64,000 bases of DNA, from assembly GCA_038373865.1 (NCBI GenBank), contig JAXGGA010001101.1, forward strand, positions 1 to 64,000, written 5' to 3'. This document shows, in pieces, positions 10,994 to 21,604 of the stretch. The position numbers were made by a program, and so were the translations under genes. Source of the DNA: Uloborus plumipes. Lineage: Eukaryota; Arthropoda; Arachnida; Araneae; Uloboridae. The notes under the pieces are model-generated. The model was not told the DNA's origin and did not search any database. It worked only from the letters and a program-made list of their open reading frames with translations. Each line of letters starts with the position of its first letter. The first letter of the stretch is position 1.

Positions 10994-13339
10994 TACTCCG
11001 GCCGTGAAAGCCTTCATTCTTACATTGACCACCTCTACGGGGAGGAAATCTATCATACGATACGCAGTTTTGAAATGTTGCGGAAGAAGAAAATCCAGTT
11101 GCTAAGTTCCCTCACCTTTCTACTTCGATGCCGGGACTCTGGTACTACTCCTAAGTTTTTGCAACAGAAGCGCCTTATCCGCACGGCTCAAGCCCACCGC
11201 ATCTACAACCGCACAGAGAAAGCCCTTATTCGTGAAAGAATTCGTGATACACGTAGAAATCTCGCCAAAACTAGCCTTTCGTTGCTTCAATTGCATCTTA
11301 ACCTAGCCAACTCCATCAGGCCCACCGATTGGGATACCGTTGATCGTATCACCTTCATCTCTGCTGAGAAGAAATTTGAATCTGTCAGTTCTCGCCAAAA
11401 GAGAAAATTCAACACTTTGGGTGACAGCCAAGCTAGTAGACCTACTTTAGACATCTCTCGAGTGGTTGTAAACAAGTCTAACCGTGCTCTTACTCCAGCC
11501 GAAACTTCTATCCTAGCAAAAGGTGGTAATTTCGCAGTTACCATGAATTCTGTTCCAAAGGAGGACATTATTGCTAACATTGAATCCAGTCTCAGACAGC
11601 TACCGCAAGCAGAGGCTGAAGAAATACGTCGAGAAGCGTCTCGCATCTTGCAGAAAGCCAAGCCACCTAGAAGCAACGTCAACAGCGAGGAGAGAAAAGC
11701 TTTAAGGAACCTCAATGAAGACAAATCAATTGTCATTCTGCCTGCAGACAAAGGTAATGCCACGACCGTTCTCAACACTGAAGACTATCAGAAGAAGATT
11801 ATCGATCTTCTAGATCCTATGATCTACACAAAACTCCGGCGGGATCCTACATCTAGCATCCTGAGAAAGACCAACCAGCTTATTACTAAGTCAACACTGC
11901 CGGAGAAAACAAAGAAGGCTATTTCGATATCTGAAGCTCTCATACCCAGGTTATATGGACTACCTAAAATACATAAGGAGGACGTGCCATTAAGGCCCAT
12001 CGTCAGTGCCATAAACTCGCCAACTTACCTGCTGTCCAAGTACCTTGCTAGTTTATTAAAACCTCATGTCGGTACAACTGAGTCTTTTATTAGGGATTCT
12101 TCCCATTTCATAGACAAGCTCAAAACGTATCAAATCCAGTCAACAGATATTCTCGTGAGTTTCGATGTTGTGTCTCTTTTCACTAGGGTCCCAGTAAAGG
12201 AAGCCATGGAGAGTGTACGAGAAGTTTTTCCATCTGACATTTCTGATTTGTTTCAGCTGGTCTTAACAACAACGTACTTCAAATGGAACGATTGCATCTA
12301 CGAGCAGAAGGACGGTGTTGCCATGGGGAGTCCATTAAGCCCTGTTATCGCCAATTTTTATATGGAGAAATTTGAAGACGCGGCTCTCAGCACCGCCAAA
12401 AAGCAGCCAACCTGTTGGCTAAGGTACGTTGATGATACTTTTGTCATATGGAGCCATGGAAATGACGAACTTTACCGATTTCTGACGCATATCAACAACA
12501 TACATGAGAATATTAAGTTTTCCATGGAAATTGAGAAGGACGGAATGTTACCATTTCTGGATGTCTGTGTCAGCCGGAGGGAAGACGGAACTCTTGGCCA
12601 TTGTGTTTACCGCAAGCCAACACATACAGATCGCTATCTACACAAGGACTCCAATCACCATCCTCGACAAAAGAGGGGAGTGTTAAAAACACTTTTTGTC
12701 AGGGCCTCTAGAATCTGCGAACCGTCTGCTTTTGAAAATGAACTTGCCCACCTTACTAATGTCTTCCAAGCCAATGGATTTTCTAAACAAGAAATTAAGA
12801 GAGCTTTCCACCCCAAGACTGAAAGAAAGACGCCTAAAGAAGAACCGGTCAAGTCCATAGCCTACCTTCCCTACGTTGAGGACGTCACAGACCGAATTGA
12901 AAGACTTTTACGTCGACATAATATTAAGACGGTTTTCAAGCCCTCCAATAGAGTCAGCGACCTGCTGCGTTCAGTGAAAGATGCTAGAGACCCGTTGTCC
13001 GCCGCAGGAGTTTATAAGATCCCCTGTTCCTGTGGGTTAGTTTATATCGGGACGACAAAACGGAGTGTTAATACAAGAATCAAAGAGCATCAGAGAAATT
13101 GCCGGCTGGGTCAGACTGAAAAGTCGGCGATCGCGGAGCACACTTTCAGTAATGGAATACATGATATAAAATTCAATGAGGCCAAAATAATTTCACGGAC
13201 TTCAAATTTTTTCCCCAGATTGCATAGAGAGGCCATTGAAATTTTCAAACACCCAAATAATTTTAACAAGAAGGAAGAAGAAGTAAAAGTTAACAAGCTT
13301 TGGCATCCAGTCATCTGTCAATCCCGAGCCGGAAAGTAG
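10910..13339 (+). CDS. PLE1 reverse transcriptase with GIY-YIG endonuclease, intact
   Basis: 809 codons from a true ATG, no internal stop. RT palm: LPKIHKEDVPLRPIVS, SFDVVSLFTRVP, GVAMGSPLSPVIANFY (about 469) and catalytic YVDD (506-509). The C-terminal GIY-YIG endonuclease spans about 699-790: GVY...VYIG, Arg in the following helix, and the CSC...H...H pattern reported as zinc-binding in Penelope endonucleases. The protein would nick DNA and prime reverse transcription of its RNA. The first ~28 codons lie in the upstream direct repeat and overlap the hammerhead-like core. This is a retroelement gene inside a Myo18 intron, not a host gene. Confidence 0.93.
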   Translation: MIAAVAIETYGLKSSRPRHNSPESVTSIYSGRESLHSYIDHLYGEEIYHTIRSFEMLRKKKIQLLSSLTFLLRCRDSGTTPKFLQQKRLIRTAQAHRIYNRTEKALIRERIRDTRRNLAKTSLSLLQLHLNLANSIRPTDWDTVDRITFISAEKKFESVSSRQKRKFNTLGDSQASRPTLDISRVVVNKSNRALTPAETSILAKGGNFAVTMNSVPKEDIIANIESSLRQLPQAEAEEIRREASRILQKAKPPRSNVNSEERKALRNLNEDKSIVILPADKGNATTVLNTEDYQKKIIDLLDPMIYTKLRRDPTSSILRKTNQLITKSTLPEKTKKAISISEALIPRLYGLPKIHKEDVPLRPIVSAINSPTYLLSKYLASLLKPHVGTTESFIRDSSHFIDKLKTYQIQSTDILVSFDVVSLFTRVPVKEAMESVREVFPSDISDLFQLVLTTTYFKWNDCIYEQKDGVAMGSPLSPVIANFYMEKFEDAALSTAKKQPTCWLRYVDDTFVIWSHGNDELYRFLTHINNIHENIKFSMEIEKDGMLPFLDVCVSRREDGTLGHCVYRKPTHTDRYLHKDSNHHPRQKRGVLKTLFVRASRICEPSAFENELAHLTNVFQANGFSKQEIKRAFHPKTERKTPKEEPVKSIAYLPYVEDVTDRIERLLRRHNIKTVFKPSNRVSDLLRSVKDARDPLSAAGVYKIPCSCGLVYIGTTKRSVNTRIKEHQRNCRLGQTEKSAIAEHTFSNGIHDIKFNEAKIISRTSNFFPRLHREAIEIFKHPNNFNKKEEEVKVNKLWHPVICQSRAGK

Positions 13340-13508
13340 AGGGCGCTGCGTTTTCAATTTAAAATCTTGCAGCAGTTCGAAATTTCGCATCAGTCGCCAA
13401 ATAAATCAACGACACCCACTGAAGATGATCGCCGCAGTTGCGATTGAAACGTATGGACTAAAGTCATCCAGACCACGGCACAACAGCCCGGAATCCGTAA
13501 CTAGTATT
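12477..13508 (+). repeat. PLE1 direct repeat (pseudo-LTR), downstream copy
   Basis: 3' segment of the full-length copy, equivalent to 9962-10993. It ends CTAGTATT at the target duplication. Confidence 0.92.
13410..13465 (+). ncRNA. Hammerhead-like ribozyme core (PLE1, downstream repeat)
   Basis: CTGAAGA at 13419-13425, stem II ATCGC/GCGAT, GAAA at 13446. Two direct copies 2515 bp apart would release an element-length RNA unit if both cleave (inference). Confidence 0.5.
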
Positions 13509-13519
13509 AGCAATCAATT
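13507..13519 (+). repeat. Right target-site duplication of PLE1
   Basis: TTAGCAATCAATT, identical to 8891-8903. Confidence 0.85.
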
Positions 13520-13761
13520 GTTTCTATATTTAGCTTTTGCAGTGAAATACTAGTTGATAAAATATTAAAACGAAGCATATAAATTTGGTAACTTAATTTT
13601 AAAATCGAGGTACATATTGCTCATTATTGCTGCTTGAACAATCAATAACTGAAACTACTCCCAGACTCAATATTTTGTTATTTTGTTATTGCTATTACTT
13701 TTAAAAACTGAAAAGGAGCTTTCAAAGTTTTTGTTAGAGTTATCAGTTTGAAATATTAAGT

Positions 13762-15325
13762 ACTAGCAAAAATACCTGGCGTTGCCTGGGCCAGTAAAAT
13801 TATTGAGAAACAATTTATAATCGTTTTTTTTTCTCCTAAAATAAAAGAACTCAAAACGTACCGCTTTGATCGCTATTTAAAATCAATGTGCGCCAGCCTA
13901 CAATTTGCGGTAACTGTTTTGGGATACCTAGGATAATTTTGCTCCCCTCCCTACTTTATGAAAATATGCTTAAGTATTATTAAGTCAGTAATTTTTGTCA
14001 AAGAAAAATTATCATTTAATGCTGAGAAAATATTGCTGACCATGAAATGACGCTAAAAGTTTTTGTCCTAAGTGATTTCGAAATTAGTAGGCAGCATTTG
14101 ACAATTATTTGTGCGAAAAACACAAATTAATGGTAATTTTAGTTTTGGGGTTTGATTAATTTCGTATGCGGATTACTTAACGTTTAACGTAAGTTTTAAA
14201 AGTTTTTTAATGACAACGTACGGAATCGGCAAAAAAAAAAAAAAAAAAACCCTGAACTTTTCTTCAACTGTGGGAGTATTAACTCGATGATTAAGATTTT
14301 GGCGCAGTCTACAAATATCAGACAACAATCGTTTTATTTTAGTTATTTTGTATAAGAAGTAAAGTATTATTACATAGTCTTTGGAGCCAAAACTGGCGTC
14401 AGTTGAAAAAATTACCCATAATCTTAGTTATTATAATATTCTTGCAACAAATTCGGCAAGATACCTGTTCGATTGGATTCTAAGTGACCAATTGTAAGTA
14501 CCCACCGAGTCAGCGCAAACAAATTTTTAAAAATACCGTAAAGTTGTATTTAAAGTTCCATTAAATTGGAAAATAATGAACCCAATCCATTTATTAGTTG
14601 CTAATCTCTTCAAGCGATTACATTACCGATACTCCAAACCACATACTGTCGGCCCCGCTCAAACGAATACTGTCGGTTCCAAGAAATATTATTTGATTAA
14701 GCGGAGAATTCGATTAAGCGGAATCTTTAGCATTGCGTCTATGGCATGGGAAATATCCAGTTCCAGGATATTTTATTCGTTTATTCGTTACCCGATTAAG
14801 CAGGACCGACAAATTTACGAAACTTGTGAAACTAATTGTGAACAATTTACCAATAAAGGAATACAATTTATTCTAAAAAAAAAGGATAAATATTCTACTT
14901 ACAGAACTAAGACTACAAAACGTTTTAAATACAAATCATGGTAAAAGCGTGGATATTCCCCATGAAGCTGGAAAAAAACCCTTCATGATTTGACTTGAGA
15001 AAAGCCTTGAACATTAAATACGGAAAGAAGAAATGATGCCCGCAATTTTAGCTTTTGACAGGGAGTTGAGAAGATACACTAAATACTGAATTAGTTTGGT
15101 CAATGCCTTTTGATTTATGAGAAATATGTACCTTAATTTGGAATGGAAAAGGCGCTGTCGATCGAACTTTTTTGAATATCGTTATAAATTATAGCCTATG
15201 TGTTATTCTGATGTATAAGCTACATTATGGTAAAAGTTTCATCAAAATCCATTCAGTAGTTTCTGCGTGAAAGAGGAACAAACATACATCCATCCGTACA
15301 TCCATCCATACAAACTTTCCCATAT
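13762..15325 (+). repeat. Interspersed repeat, TACTAGCAAAAATACCTGGC type
   Basis: Begins with TACTAGCAAAAATACC then TGGCGTTGCCTGG and ends near TATAATAGTAGTAAG after AAAATCCATTCAGTAG and tandem CATC words. The layout resembles abundant unclassified arthropod repeats (recollection). No coding capacity remains. A pogo-like MITE is nested at 14646-14811; the ORF 14576-14944 crosses that MITE and is not a gene. Confidence 0.55.
14646..14811. mobile_element. Pogo/Tigger-like MITE, copy 1
   Basis: Ends CTGTCGGCCCCGCTCAAACG and ATTAAGCAGGACCGACA, flanked by TA on the left. Interior words GATTAAGCGGA recur. It is related to the 176-bp MITE at 23306-23481. Confidence 0.65.
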
Positions 15326-15435
15326 ATAATAGTAGTAAGATTTAGCTGATTACAATTTTGTTTTAATACAAATTTGATCACAATTCAGCAATTGCATTTC
15401 TCTTTCATTTATTTTGTGTGTTTTTTCTATTACAG

Positions 15436-15612
15436 GCAAACCTTCCTCAGTTTGATTTCCTTGAGAATTTAGTTCACTTACGTCATGTAAATGAAACTAG
15501 TGTTCTTCATACATTACGTCAAAGATATTGCTCTCAATTAATATATACTTATGCTGGAAATAATCTTTTGGTGTTAAATCCTATGCAGCCTCTTGCTGCC
15601 TATTCTGAAAAG
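15436..15612 (+). CDS. Myo18a: Myo18 coding exon 3: motor start
   Basis: Residues 415-473, phase 0 both ends. ANLPQFDFLENLVHLRHVNE then TSVLHTLRQRY ... YTYAGNNLLVLNP ... AAYSEK. This is the universal myosin opening (L-N-E-x-S-V-L-H-x-L-R-x-R-Y), close to Myo18A. Confidence 0.97.
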
Positions 15613-17343
15613 GTAATTGTTTCCTTACTTAAAATAAAGTTTCAAGCAAAATATTTAATTCTGCCTAAACCTTATTTTATATGAATACCATGTACTGTAA
15701 GTGTTTAAAACAAGTTTTTGTCAAGAAGCCTTGTTTTACTCACTGAATTATTTTTATACAACTATCATTTTAGTGTATTTTGTGGAACTTATATGTATCA
15801 ATAGAAATTTGCTCATTTTTCAGTTTTCATTTTTTAAAATTATTTATTTAATGCATAGACTCATGATACATAAAAAAAATGCTGCTATAAACAGATTTAT
15901 GTATTACAAATGCAGAGTAAATTTCTACCAAAACTGGTATGCAAACTGTTTTTGGGATGCATTCTGGAAATTTCAAGACAAAAGAAAAAAAAAATGGTGC
16001 TTTCATGAAGCAAAAAGTCTGGTGTTTTAATTATAAATTTCTGGAACTTTTTTTTTTTTTGTGTTTAACAGGTCTTGACTGGTCAATTTTAATAATTAAA
16101 AAATACTTTTTGAGAGGGACATTGTTTCTGGACTGAGCATATAATGCCACCCCTAGATAATTAGAATTGACTTTATTTTCTTTTCAAGTGCAGCATTGTA
16201 CAACATACTAGGTAAGACCATCCGCTGCACAATGTAAATTGTATCAGGAAGAATTATTTTTGAGAAACACTTAATACTATCATTATAATATTGAGTATTA
16301 TATGATACTTCGATTCATTGTTACCCGATGTTGTGCTCAAATGCAAAAATGAAAGTTAGAGAGTAAGCATAGTGTAAAATTTTTGATAAGCATTAAGATC
16401 ATAGTGTTTCTTGTGGAAGCTATGGTAGCCTGATCGGTAAAGCATTTGACTCGTAACTGGAGAGTCCCAGGTTCTATGCCAGCCAGTCGTAGATCTTTTC
16501 CCTAATGATAACTGGGACACGTTAAATATGTTCGTAGTTGCAAAATCCACTGTGCTTCTATTCTAAATCAGTACCTCTGGATGTGCTGGACTAAGGATTA
16601 CTGTGCTCCTGGTCTAGATTTAGAAATAACACCTCTCTTCAGGGTTCCATAAACAAATTAAACCCTGTCTAGTGGTAAGTACAGGGAACCCTGAAATGTG
16701 TGAGTGTTTCTTCTTGAAAAATTAAACAGTCGTACGTATACTTGTTTTTTGCTCAGTTTCTGTACATCTTCAAATAAACATAAGTTCTAATTGCATATAA
16801 GACAGTGAGGAGCGTATGATGCAAATGTTTTTTTTTTTTTTTAGTTTTGAGGAAAATCTGTGCAAAACTCAACCTTTTAGTAAATTTTAAGTTTTGCTAT
16901 ATTGCTCCATCTACCTGGGCTACTATTATCAAGCCTTGCCGCTAATGATCGATCATGTGTCTTATTATTTGTACTTGTTATCTCCAAGTTATTAATTTTC
17001 ACACTTTCATCCCTTTACGTCTATAGTTAAATCAAAGCTTATTTGAAAGCATTGTTAAGGCTACAGAAAGCCTGATTACATCATTATGTATGCTGCCAGG
17101 TTTGCCTTGCCTGAACTATTGATGCTTCGTATCAAAATTTAAAGTAAAAATTAAAAAAAAAAATAAATAAATAAGGTATTGTAAAAGTTTACTTACCTGA
17201 ATGTCTGTGAGGATTGCTGCTGTAAGTTTAATAGTATAAAAACTGTCATTAATGAAAGTAGGTTCTTTAAAATAATACCTTATCACATAACACATATGCA
17301 TATTCTTTTTGAATGTGTTATTTTGAAGCATTATTGATTTCAG
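15613..17343 (+). other. Intron 3-4 with a SINE
   Basis: Contains the SINE at 16420-16715. The ORFs at 15701-16136 lie in AT-rich intron sequence and show no domain. Confidence 0.7.
16420..16715 (+). repeat. tRNA-derived SINE
   Basis: The head has a Pol III A box (TAGCCTGATCGG, about 16426-16437) and a B box (GGTTCTATGCC, 16470-16480) at tRNA-like spacing. A CTCGTAA anticodon-loop-like segment lies between them. A tRNA-unrelated body follows, with GGGTTCC/GGGAACC words. Promoter boxes and clover-leaf are degenerate, so it is not a functional tRNA gene. The 3' limit is approximate and no target duplication was fixed. Confidence 0.7.
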
Positions 17344-17554
17344 GTCATGAAAATGTTTAAGAGCTGTAGAGATGACAATGTGCCTCCACATATATATGCT
17401 GTTGCGCAATCCGCTTTGAACAACCTTTTGAGAACTCGAAAAGACCAATCGATTTTACTACAGGGACGAAGTGGTAGTGGTAAAACAACGAATTTCCGTC
17501 ACCTTTTGCAATATTTGGTTTCTGCAACTTCCTCAAGCAAGCAAGTACTTACAG
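17344..17554 (+). CDS. Myo18a: Myo18 coding exon 4: P-loop exon
   Basis: Residues 474-544 (ends phase 1). VMKMFKSCRDDNVPPHIYAV AQSALNNLL... then Walker A GRSGSGKT at 514-521 (nt 17464-17487). Canonical myosin has GESGAGKT; the E-to-R and A-to-S changes are notable, though GSGKT is kept. Donor GTTTGT is weak. Confidence 0.97.
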
Positions 17555-17690
17555 GTTTGTTGCTGAAGACATTTATTTTTTAAATTGTTTCAAAAATTAA
17601 GATATATAGATTATAGTTTTTCAACATCTTTCAGTTTTTCATTATTATCAAAATTTATTAATTTGTTTTTCTTTAATGTTTATTTTCTAG

Positions 17691-17833
17691 GTGAAAAATT
17701 AAATGCAGTTTCGACATTGCTTGAAGCCTTTGGGAACTCGAAAACTGTGATGAACATGAATGCTTCTCGTTATACGAACTTTTTTTCATTAGATTTAGAT
17801 CACTTTGGACAAGTGGTTTCAGCATCTGTGCAA
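17691..17833 (+). CDS. Myo18a: Myo18 coding exon 5: switch I exon
   Basis: Residues 544-591, phase 1 to 0. LLEAFGNSKTVMNMNASRY at about 553-571. The switch I segment NMNASRY (565-571) lacks the usual G-K after R-F. Follows the human Myo18A pattern NGNATRF. Confidence 0.96.
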
Positions 17834-18935
17834 GTGAGTGTTTTGAGTAATAATAAATGCATTTCAATTTTTTGTAATTCTTAATTATAAATCTTTCTGG
17901 TGTTTTTTCACTTATTTTATTACAATTTTTGAATAAAACTTCTCACTCAGATAACATGACATAAATCTCTGAAAGTAATGTATTTTTACATTGACAAAGG
18001 AATTATTTCCCCGTAACCTGAACACAAGTGTTTATAACTTTAAGTTTACAATGTTTATAATTTTGTACTTTTATAATTTTTAAACTTTAAGAAATTTAGA
18101 AGCAGATAATTTGTTCAGCTCATATAATGAAAAGTCATGTAACCTATAGAAAGCCATTCTGCGAAATGAATAATGCCTCTTCCAGTAACCAATAAAAAAA
18201 GAAAAGATTTACTAGAGAGGGAGTATTTAAGTGACCTTTAATGTGAGTAAAGAAATACTTAATGGGCCTGAGGGACTGAGGTTTTTGAGCTAAAAACTAT
18301 TAAGTCATTTTTTCAAAAAATAGCTATTCAAATTTTCTCATATGAATATGCATAGTAAAAGCAGTAAAAGTAGACATGAGAAGCCATCTGTAGGCAAATA
18401 CTTCTTCAACCAGGAACAAGATTTGAGTACATATGGAAATCTAATTTAATTAAAAAAAAATTAAGATTAAGTCAAGACAAAAGAAAATACTTCAAAGAAT
18501 GCCCAATAACATATCTAGAAGTTGAAAGGATAATTTAGTCATTAAAAGTTTATTTAAATGGCGAAAGGCATTGTTACTGTGATCCATTGCAGAAATAAAA
18601 AGTTAATGTGGGCACCCTTTTTTCGCTTGAATGATAAATTAATTATCCAACTGTCATATTAATAAAATGTAAATAATAACAAAGTCAATCTTTTTTATTA
18701 AAAATATGACCTTTTCTGTACATAATTCAAAGAAAATTATGCGCACATCTTTAAACTTTTAGTTCATTTAAGTATTTTTAGTGCGTATTTGTGTGTGTCT
18801 GCATTAAATATCATTATGATTTTTAGTACATTTAATCTGTGCTCTACTTATAAGCAAATCTTGTATCTATAATTTTAAATATGTAAATAAATACTTTATG
18901 TATGTTGGTATCACTTTAATTATATTACTTTACAG
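17834..18935 (+). other. Intron 5-6, nothing recognised
   Basis: AT-rich sequence between GTGAGT and TTTACAG. No exon, repeat family or ORF of note was seen. Confidence 0.6.
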
Positions 18936-19036
18936 GTTTATATGCTTGAGAGGTCAAGAGTGAGTAGGAGACCTGAAGGAGAGCCAAACTTTCATGTGTT
19001 TTATTACTTATTGGCAGGATGTGATGAAAGCTTGAA
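18936..19036 (+). CDS. Myo18a: Myo18 coding exon 6
   Basis: Residues 592-625, phase 0 to 2. [20 protein letters not shown] then [14 protein letters not shown]. This is the L-E-K-S-R-V ... N-F-H-x-F-Y-x-L-L myosin core; R-R-P-E-G-E-P is the class XVIII variant. Confidence 0.96.
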
Positions 19037-19124
19037 GTAAATAGATTCCCTTAGATTTATATGTTTATGAAATAAATTATCTTGTCTTAACTCGTCAATG
19101 TTAAAACTTCTTCTCTTCCTTTAG

Positions 19125-19185
19125 AAAAGAACTGTATTTTGAGAACCTACAAGATCCAAACTTATTTATGACACCCCTTCATAAA
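19125..19185 (+). CDS. Myo18a: Myo18 coding exon 7 (61 nt)
   Basis: Residues 625-645, phase 2 to 0. KELYFENLQDPNLFMTPLHK. Too short for ORF finders; supported by phase, splice sites (TTTAG, GTAAGA) and alignment to TELHLNHLAENNVFGI of human Myo18A. Confidence 0.9.
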
Positions 19186-19428
19186 GTAAGATTGAATTTT
19201 TCGTTTTCAAAATATTAATTTATATTTCTTATTTCGTTTTTCCTTCATTGTTTTCTTTTAGTCTATTATGTGGTAAAAAATATCTCTCTACATGCCAGAG
19301 ACTATAAACAGGAATGCTTTTTACTATTTAACAATGTCAGTTTTTTTCCCTCATATTGCTATCTTTTAAGACAGCTTGTAAATTTTTTTATGCATTTTTA
19401 TTTACTAATATATTAACCAATAACTTAA

Positions 19429-19941
19429 CCCATTAATGCCTAGCGTCCCTTTTTAGGGACGGTAAAAAAAAGGGTCTGAATTTCCCCAAAATGACCATTT
19501 CAACCAAATAATAGTGTTCAGTTAGTTCCTTGGTATTGTTTCAATTCGTTGTTAACAGATTGCAGCACATAACCATAGTAAAGTGTGTTCCGTAGCAGTT
19601 TTAATATGATCTTTATCAAAAATGACATCGTTCACAATCTCACGAAAAAAAGCTAAGTTTTCAAAGTTATCCCCAGCTTCCCAGTTTATGTTAATTGCTG
19701 ATTTTATTTCTTGTTATAAAATGTCTTTTTAAATACTATATCGTAGGCAGAAATTTTTTTTAGTAAAATAAGTATGTACCCTCTGGGGTCTATCGTAACT
19801 TTTAAGGGACGATTTTTCTTTCGTTAATAAAACAATTATTTTTTACATAATATTTTTTTAATTATTTTTCCCGTCCATTAAACACTGTTTGTAACCAGTA
19901 CACAAAATATCTTTGGAAAAAAAATGTCAGGCATTAATGGG
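19429..19941. mobile_element. piggyBac-type MITE, TTAA duplications
   Basis: 513 bp. Ends CCCATTAATGCC and GGCATTAATGGG, flanked by TTAA on both sides (19425-19428, 19942-19945). Inner subterminal words TTTAGGGACG and TAAGGGACGA recur. It encodes no transposase. TTAA target and CCC start are typical of piggyBac-like elements; Kolobok is an alternative. Confidence 0.85.
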
Positions 19942-20605
19942 TTAAGCTAGAATTAAATTTTAAAACATTGTCTTTTGCTTCAGAGTAGTTTGATTACTCG
20001 TTGACTCATGTTATGGTTGCATTTAAAAGTAGTTCCCTTTTCTGTGCAGCACTTTTTTTTTAAAGAAATTTTCTGTCTCCGAGACAGCTTGTATTTATTT
20101 ATTTTTGAAAGTTCGCTTTATACTGTGCTAATAAAAAGTAATTTAAGTACATTTACTTTGAATATTTTGACATGAGTTATGACTTTAATCTTCATGAAAA
20201 TACATATGTAACATAAAACGTAATTGACCAGTCATTCATCATTTTTTAGATATATTCTATAGAATTTGATAATTATCATCATTATTTATCTTTCCTTATT
20301 TGGGTTTTAAAGTAAGTATTTTTAAGAAAGATATCAGTTTCATCTATATTTAACTTATTGTTTTTGTCGAAAATATTTCAGTTATATATGTTTATTTAAT
20401 GGTTCTCAAACTGATTGATCCTTATTCTATAAAAGGATGAATTGAAGAAAAAGAAAGGAAGAAAGATTTTTTTTGTATTAAAAACTTCAATTTGCGATTT
20501 TAACTTCAATTTCTAATACATTTCATTGTAAAATTTTTACCATAAAATAACTCTTTAATAAAGTGGTGACATTTATGGACCTTGGAATTGTTATGTTGTA
20601 AAAAC

Positions 20606-21367
20606 TAGGGATGCACCGAGTACTCGGTAAATATTCGGTACTCGGCCAAATTTGGATCAGGTGCTCGGCGGATACCGAGTAGTTGTAGAAAATTGAATAG
20701 TTCAAGACACATTTTTTTGACACACAAATATTTATAAAATATGACTGAATTCTACGTATAAGTTTTTAAAAAGTTATAATACCAAATCAGTATAAAAATT
20801 AACTAAGAATGTGCAAATGTAATTAACTTTTTCATATCGCATATTGGTGTAGGGGAACTTACCTTTGGTCAGGAACATTCCAAGTGATCCTTAAGATGAA
20901 TATTAATAAACTTATTAAAAAGAAACTTTCAATCATATTCCAATATATTTCTAATCATTTAAAAATTTAGATTACAAATTTTTAAAATCATGGTTTTGCA
21001 TTCAATCTTGTGGCACAGTGATAACAATACAGAGAAGTAAAATTAAGTCATTTTTATTAGGGTAAGAAAGAGATTGTCTAATATTTAGAGAAAAAAAGGG
21101 AAAATGCCAGCAAAATATTTTAATAATTGAAATTGTTGTGTCCTAAATTATGTTGCAAGAAAACTAATCTTTCAGCATTTTCTGGTGATAGCTTATTCCT
21201 CAGACCGCTGCCAGTGATGTTGTCTGTTAACCAGTATATTTACTGGTCAAGAAGACCAGTAAAATTTTGTAATGATTTCTAACCCTGTACCGCTGTATGT
21301 TAATGATTTTTTAAAAAAACAATTAGTACTTGGGTACTCGGCCAAAGTGCTACTCAGTGCATCACTA
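20606..21367. mobile_element. Non-autonomous hAT element
   Basis: 762 bp. Ends TAGGGATGCACCGAG and CTCAGTGCATCACTA (imperfect inverted repeats), flanked by 8-bp duplications GTAAAAAC/GTAATAAC (one mismatch). Subterminal ACTCGG words repeat. An older copy than the element at 61740, which has the same terminus type. Confidence 0.85.
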
Positions 21368-21459
21368 GTAATAACTTTAATAAATGTTTGTGTCGGAATG
21401 CATTAACATTGAAATTTATAAAAGTATTTCCTTCTAAGAATATATTTTTCACCATACAG

Positions 21460-21604
21460 GATGAAGATCAAAGGCGGGCTTGTTTGCAATGGGCATATAT
21501 CAATGCAGCTTTCCAAACTCTCTCAGTTAAAGAAGTTGAATCTAAGGCTATTTGGTGTGTTTTAGCTGCCATATATCATTTAGGCGTAGCAAGTGCTTGC
21601 AAAG
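21460..21604 (+). CDS. Myo18a: Myo18 coding exon 8
   Basis: Residues 646-694, phase 0 to 1. DEDQRRACLQWAYINAAFQT ... SKAIWCVLAAIYHLGVASACK. It matches human [20 protein letters not shown] ... FILAAIYHLG. Confidence 0.96.

Larger units (their letters stand above)
8904..13506 (+). mobile_element. Penelope-like element PLE1 (composite, young)
   Basis: Composite insertion with 13-bp target duplications. Order: inverted partial copy (8904 to about 9961), 5'-truncated direct copy (9962 to about 10993), then the full ORF ending in a second copy of the same 3' segment (12477 to about 13508). The direct repeats are offset by 2515 bp and differ at only a few visible positions. The inverted arm reaches about 35 bp further than the direct repeat. 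Partial tandem and inverted copies with a short extension are a known hallmark of the Penelope family. Near-identity of all three copies and the open ORF imply recent insertion. Confidence 0.93.
8587..15435 (+). other. Intron 2-3, carrying PLE1 and a second large repeat
   Basis: 6.85 kb intron. PLE1 occupies 8904-13506 and an interspersed repeat about 13762-15325. The remaining 300-500 bp at the ends are AT-rich with no other feature seen. Confidence 0.85.
19186..21459 (+). other. Intron 7-8 with a piggyBac-type MITE and a hAT element
   Basis: Holds the elements at 19429-19941 and 20606-21367. Sequence between them is AT-rich with nothing else recognised. Confidence 0.75.

Noticed and set aside
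16420..16495. Possible tRNA gene
   Set aside because: A and B boxes are present but stems do not pair well and a SINE body follows; called a SINE.
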